Assembly (NCBI GenBank): GCA_035642125.1
Contig: DASQSZ010000296.1
Location: 1 to 8,239, forward strand
Direction: 5' to 3'
Length of the DNA stretch: 8,239 nucleotides
DNA from: CALAED01 sp937891035
GTDB lineage: Bacteria; Actinomycetota; Actinomycetes; Streptosporangiales; Streptosporangiaceae
The notes below the pieces were generated by a model, which ran no database searches, was not told where the DNA came from, and was given only the letters and a program-made list of their open reading frames with translations. The translations under genes were made by a program, and so were the position numbers. The stretch's first letter is position 1. Each line of letters opens with the position of its first letter. This document shows, in pieces, positions 5,053-8,239 of this stretch.

Positions 5053-5684
5053 CGCAGCGGTCCGACGTCGAACGCGCGGAGGTCGAGCTCCTGGCGGCCG
5101 AGCGGCTGACCTTCTTTTCCGACGCCGTGGTGGCGATCGCGATCACGCTGCTCGCGCTCGGCCTCCCCGTGCCGCGGGGCGCGACCAACGCCGAGTTGCT
5201 GCGCTCCGCCGGCGACCATCTGGACGACTACCTGGCCTTCCTGATCAGCTTCGCGGTCATCGGCGGCCACTGGTTCGCCCACCACCGGACGTTCCGCTAC
5301 GTGCCGAGGCTCGGCGGGCGGCTGGGGCAGTGGAACATGCTCTGGCTGCTCATGATCATCACAACGCCGTTCGCGACGCGCGTGCTGACCTCGGAGGAGG
5401 GCGCCTTCGAGAGCAGGTTCATCTTCTACGCCGCCGTGCAGGTGCTGGCCGGGCTGTTCTCCCTCCTCATGATCCGCGAGATCGCCCGCCACCGCCTGCT
5501 CCGGCCGGCCGCCCCGCCCGGCATGATCGGCGCCTACTCCTGGCGAGCGGCCGTCCTCACCGGCACCTTCGCGGTGTCGATCCCCGTCGCGCTCCTCACC
5601 CGATGGGCGTACGTGTGTTGGGCCGCGATTCCCCTCATCCTCCGAGCCGTCCGCCACCTGCCCGCCCACCGCCGCGGCCCGTAG
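5049..5684 (+). CDS. TMEM175/DUF1211-family membrane protein (putative potassium channel)
   Basis: This is a 211-aa protein with six predicted helices at about 27-40, 61-79, 96-113, 124-142, 165-183 and 186-200. The family signature RxxxFSD is present (R19, F23, S24, D25) at the start of helix 1, followed by AVVAIAITLLALGLPVP. Bacterial members form potassium-permeable channels, about 200 aa long with one repeat per subunit. The first ATG/GTG/TTG in frame after the signature begins is GTG 5127, which would delete RxxxFSD and half of helix 1. Between the in-frame stop at 5040 and that GTG there is no canonical start. The CTG at 5049 overlaps the VOC stop as CTGA and has GGTGAG 5 nt upstream, so I take it as the start. 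CTG at 5091 or 5106 is possible. The gene is last in the sigma-VOC operon, and convergent with the beta-galactosidase gene. A potassium function is inferred from the family. Confidence 0.85.
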   Translation: MTQRSDVERAEVELLAAERLTFFSDAVVAIAITLLALGLPVPRGATNAELLRSAGDHLDDYLAFLISFAVIGGHWFAHHRTFRYVPRLGGRLGQWNMLWLLMIITTPFATRVLTSEEGAFESRFIFYAAVQVLAGLFSLLMIREIARHRLLRPAAPPGMIGAYSWRAAVLTGTFAVSIPVALLTRWAYVCWAAIPLILRAVRHLPAHRRGP

Positions 5685-5708
5685 CGGCGGCGGCCTGCCC
5701 CGCCCGGC

Positions 5709-5724
5709 GCGCCCAGGTGGGCGC
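5709..5724. terminator. Hairpin between convergent genes
   Basis: GCGCCC (5709-5714) and GGGCGC (5719-5724) form a GC-only 6-bp stem with tetraloop AGGT. It sits in the 56-bp gap between the TMEM175-type gene and the beta-galactosidase gene. It is short and lacks a T-run, but it may serve both transcripts. Confidence 0.45.
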
Positions 5725-5740
5725 ACTCCGCGCGGCGGCC

Positions 5741-8239
5741 CTATGGGGCGCAGGTGAGGCGGGCGTCGGCCCAGTCGCCGTGGTCGGTGCCGTTGCCGTT
5801 GCCGCCGTCGCCGATGACGAGGTCGAGTTGCTGAACGCCGGAGACGTCGACGTCGATCGGGGCGGAGGCGGAGTTGCCGGTGAGCGTCGGAGTGGCGGCG
5901 AGCGCGGCGCCGTCGGCGATCACGCTGAAGGTCACCGAGCCGCCCGAGCCGACCTCGTCGTCGACGCCGGCGACGGCCGTGAACCGGCTGCAGTTGCCGC
6001 CCAGGAAGATCGAGACGTTGCCGACGGCGTGTACGCCGAGGCCCTTGGCGAAGGTGGTGCCGTTCAACGTGATGGTGCGCCCGTCGCCGGCCGCGTTCTC
6101 GCCGTTTGAGGTGTCCCGTTCGACCGGTCCCCAGCCGTTGGTTGAGGTGAACGGGATGTCGCTCACGAACACCGACCCGGTCGGCGGCGGAGGCGGCACC
6201 TTGACCACGGCCGCGCCGTTGGCCGTGTCGGCGCTGCCGCCCTGACTGTAGGTCGCCGAGGCGGCGAACACCGCCGCCGCCGGCTGCTCGCCGGGCGGTC
6301 CGCTGACTTTCCAGGTGACCGACGCCGAGGTGCCCGGCCGCACCGTGCCCAGGGAGGTGCCGCCCGCCGTGGTGGCGGTCCACCCGGCCGGGACGCGCAG
6401 CCCCACGGTGACGTCGTGCGCCGGCGGTCGGTCGGCCGGGTCGGTGAACGTCGCGGTCACCGTGCCAGAGCCGCCCCGCTCGATCACGTCGGGAGCGGAC
6501 ACCGACAGCGCGGCGGTCGACGGCGCCGGCGGGCCGTAGACGCGCGGGTCGTACGCCGGGCTCGGCACGTCCGACACCTTCAGGCTGGTGGCCAGGTTGG
6601 CGTACTGGTCGAGCGCGACCGCGCCGAGTCCGCCGGTGCCGCCGTCCTCGTTCCACACCGCGATCGCCAGCGTGTTCGTGCCGTTCGTACGGAGGATGCC
6701 GGGCTGCACCGGGAACGTGCGCTGTGGTCCCACGTGGTTGATGTAGCGCCCGATCTGCCAGCCGTTCACGAACAGCAGCGCGCGGTAGCGCCGGGCCGGA
6801 TCGTCGGTGATCTTGATGCCCATGGGCACATCCTGGCCTTGCGGCAGGTCGAGATCGAACCTCGTGCGATACCAGGAGATGCCGGGCCTGGTGCCCGGGC
6901 GCGGCAGCGTCACCCGGCTCCATCCCGAGTCGGGGAAGCCGGGCAGGTGCCATCCGCCGCGCTCGCCGAACAGGCCGCCGACGTTCATCGGCCCGCGCAC
7001 CGGGTCGACGAGGTCTTCCCCGCCGCGATTGCCCTGGATCCGCCAGCTGAGCTGGGCGGTCGACCCGAGGATGGTCGCCCCGGTCAGCCCGCGCGGCTCC
7101 TTGTGCGTGTCGTCGGCGTTGAAGTCCCCGTTGTGGCCCATGTTCTCGACGAGGACCGCCAGTACGTTGTCGCGGCCGGGCCGCAGGCTCCCCTCCGGGA
7201 AGTCGAAGCGGTGCGTGCGGTCGCCCGAACTGCCGAGGAACGTGCCGTTGAGCCAGGCCGAGTAGGTGCCGGCCCGCCCGGTGATGGCCGACAGGCTGAC
7301 CCCGGTCTCGTCTCCGTGCGCCGTGAAATGGCCGCGATACCACACGTCGCCGTGGTGGAAGCCGTACTCGTCCGTGTACAGCACCGGCGGCGCTGCCGGC
7401 TGCGCCGGGTTGTTCGTCGTCGCCTTGTCGGCCAGCGGCCAGCGCCCGTCGTCGAAGTCGGGCAGTGCCTCGGGTGACTCTTGCCGGAATCGCCAGTCGG
7501 TGAGAGCGGGCAGCGTCACCGCGCGCGGCCCGGCCACCCGGCCGGTGAGCGCGCCGTCGTCGCCGCGCCGCTGGGTCGTCACCCTCGCGCCGTTCCAGGT
7601 GATCGTGCCTATGGCGGGGGCGGCGTGGATCTCGACGCCGGTGGGCGCGGTCGTGTCGCCGCGCAACGCGAGCACGCCGGACCCGTACGAGGCGGAGCGG
7701 ACGAGCTTGGGCCCGCGGACCAGCACGGGCCCGGCCGCGGTGTCGTGCCGCCAAAACTGTGCGGCGACTTCGTCGGTGCCGATGAGCAGCAGCAACGGCG
7801 CCGGACCCCCGGCGCCCGCGGCCGCGCCGGCGCCGGCGCCCGCCGGCGTGACGAGCACCCGGGCAAGGCCGTCGTGCGCGTAGTTCAGCCGCAGGTCGTG
7901 CCGGTCGGCGTCCCAGGTGTGGGAGACCTCGCCGGACAGCACGGTCACGGTCGGCTCGGCGCCATAGCGCAGCACGGTCTCGCCGTCCTGCCCGGACCGC
8001 CCATACAGCAGCGCCACGTCCCGCCCGCCGATGTGACCGTGCGTCATCAGCTCCGACGTGGAGTACTGCAGCCGCTGGGAGTCCATGTCGTACCCGGCGA
8101 TGATCAGCTTTGAGTCGCGTCCGGCGAGCGTGATGGCCGTCCCCGGCCGCTGCGGCACCGATGAATAGACCTCGCCGACGCCGGGACCGGCCGGCACGTC
8201 GATGGCGTCGACCACGACGAAGCTCCCCGAGGCGGCGGC
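5741..8239 (-). CDS. GH35 beta-galactosidase, C-terminal 832 residues
   Basis: This large extracellular-type glycosidase would release beta-galactose from plant or other polysaccharides and oligosaccharides. The frame is open to the right edge, so the catalytic TIM barrel and any signal peptide lie outside. Visible domains in order are as follows. The beta-galactosidase domain 2 (about 1-190; ITLAGRDSKLIIAGYD, LQYSTSELMT) contains an Ala/Gly-rich loop, and is followed by a small domain 3 (about 195-240). Two jelly-roll domains follow, at about 245-405 (VWYRGHFTAHG, YSAWLNGTFLG) and about 410-555 (WYRTRFDLDLP, FVNGWQIGRYINHVGPQ). A NEW3-type beta-sandwich (about 572-682) and a PPPPP linker precede a C-terminal NPCBM domain (about 688-832; NGWGPVERDTSNGE, TFAKGLGVHA, FTAVAGVDDEVG). 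A GTG at 8215 is not the start. The gene is convergent with the sigma operon and not obviously linked to it. It ends in TAG at 5741. Confidence 0.9.
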   Translation of the reverse strand, partial: AAASGSFVVVDAIDVPAGPGVGEVYSSVPQRPGTAITLAGRDSKLIIAGYDMDSQRLQYSTSELMTHGHIGGRDVALLYGRSGQDGETVLRYGAEPTVTVLSGEVSHTWDADRHDLRLNYAHDGLARVLVTPAGAGAGAAAGAGGPAPLLLLIGTDEVAAQFWRHDTAAGPVLVRGPKLVRSASYGSGVLALRGDTTAPTGVEIHAAPAIGTITWNGARVTTQRRGDDGALTGRVAGPRAVTLPALTDWRFRQESPEALPDFDDGRWPLADKATTNNPAQPAAPPVLYTDEYGFHHGDVWYRGHFTAHGDETGVSLSAITGRAGTYSAWLNGTFLGSSGDRTHRFDFPEGSLRPGRDNVLAVLVENMGHNGDFNADDTHKEPRGLTGATILGSTAQLSWRIQGNRGGEDLVDPVRGPMNVGGLFGERGGWHLPGFPDSGWSRVTLPRPGTRPGISWYRTRFDLDLPQGQDVPMGIKITDDPARRYRALLFVNGWQIGRYINHVGPQRTFPVQPGILRTNGTNTLAIAVWNEDGGTGGLGAVALDQYANLATSLKVSDVPSPAYDPRVYGPPAPSTAALSVSAPDVIERGGSGTVTATFTDPADRPPAHDVTVGLRVPAGWTATTAGGTSLGTVRPGTSASVTWKVSGPPGEQPAAAVFAASATYSQGGSADTANGAAVVKVPPPPPTGSVFVSDIPFTSTNGWGPVERDTSNGENAAGDGRTITLNGTTFAKGLGVHAVGNVSIFLGGNCSRFTAVAGVDDEVGSGGSVTFSVIADGAALAATPTLTGNSASAPIDVDVSGVQQLDLVIGDGGNGNGTDHGDWADARLTCAP
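7796..7843 (-). repeat. GC-only tract coding an Ala/Gly-rich loop
   Basis: A run of GCCGGC/GGCGCC-type units encodes AGAGAGAAAGAGGPAP inside domain 2 of the beta-galactosidase. It keeps the reading frame. This is probably a surface-loop expansion by replication slippage. Confidence 0.6.

Noticed and set aside
6416..7477. 353-codon plus-strand open frame inside the beta-galactosidase gene
   Set aside because: It is an antisense shadow: low-complexity Arg/Val/Ala protein, no ribosome site and no family resemblance.
5031..7754. 907-codon open frame on the minus strand in another frame of the beta-galactosidase region
   Set aside because: It has extreme Arg/Gly/Ala composition and no domain, and it overlaps the well-supported GH35 frame and the TMEM175-type gene.
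1..8239. CRISPR array, retron, DGR or large inverted terminal repeats
   Set aside because: No regularly spaced repeats, reverse transcriptase, template/variable repeat pair or transposase ends could be seen on either strand.

Overview
The window comes from a very GC-rich actinomycete. The third codon positions are almost all G or C, GTG, TTG and possibly CTG serve as starts, and the gene families are typical of Streptosporangiales or Streptomyces-like soil actinobacteria. That taxonomic placement is inferred from style and is not proven.

Region 1 (1-1856) looks like the end of an integrated element. It holds the C-terminal 303 residues of a tyrosine recombinase, then a cluster of short hairpins, then a convergent 200-aa gene that resembles AbiGi-type abortive-infection proteins. 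It ends at the 3' end of a tRNA-Phe gene. The AbiGi-like gene is visibly richer in A+T than its neighbours. A 30-bp element with an 8-bp direct repeat at 11-bp spacing lies between that gene and the tRNA. The simplest reading is an ICE or prophage inserted at the tRNA-Phe 3' end, with a defence-type cargo gene between int and the attachment site. The rest of the element would lie left of the window.

Region 2 (1856-3094) is chromosomal. It has tRNA-Asp(GTC) and tRNA-Phe(GAA) in tandem on the minus strand with a recognisable promoter, then a class I SAM-dependent methyltransferase gene on the minus strand. The methyltransferase is split over three reading frames and has lost its second SAM-binding motif, so it is called a pseudogene.

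Region 3 (3221-5684) is a tight plus-strand operon: an ECF sigma factor, a 431-aa protein with a short helical N-terminus plus three VOC (glyoxalase/bleomycin-resistance fold) domains, and a six-helix TMEM175/DUF1211 membrane protein. The first junction is an ATGA overlap with a strong Shine-Dalgarno sequence. The second appears to be a CTGA overlap that uses a CTG start. The VOC protein also has a well-placed second ribosome site at codon 41, exactly after the helical N-terminus. The sigma factor, candidate sensor/anti-sigma protein and channel-like protein together suggest an uncharacterised signalling unit. This is the most interesting part of the window.

Region 4 (5741-8239) is the C-terminal 832 residues of a secreted-type GH35 beta-galactosidase on the minus strand, carrying NEW3 and NPCBM carbohydrate-binding modules. 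Its catalytic barrel lies beyond the right edge.
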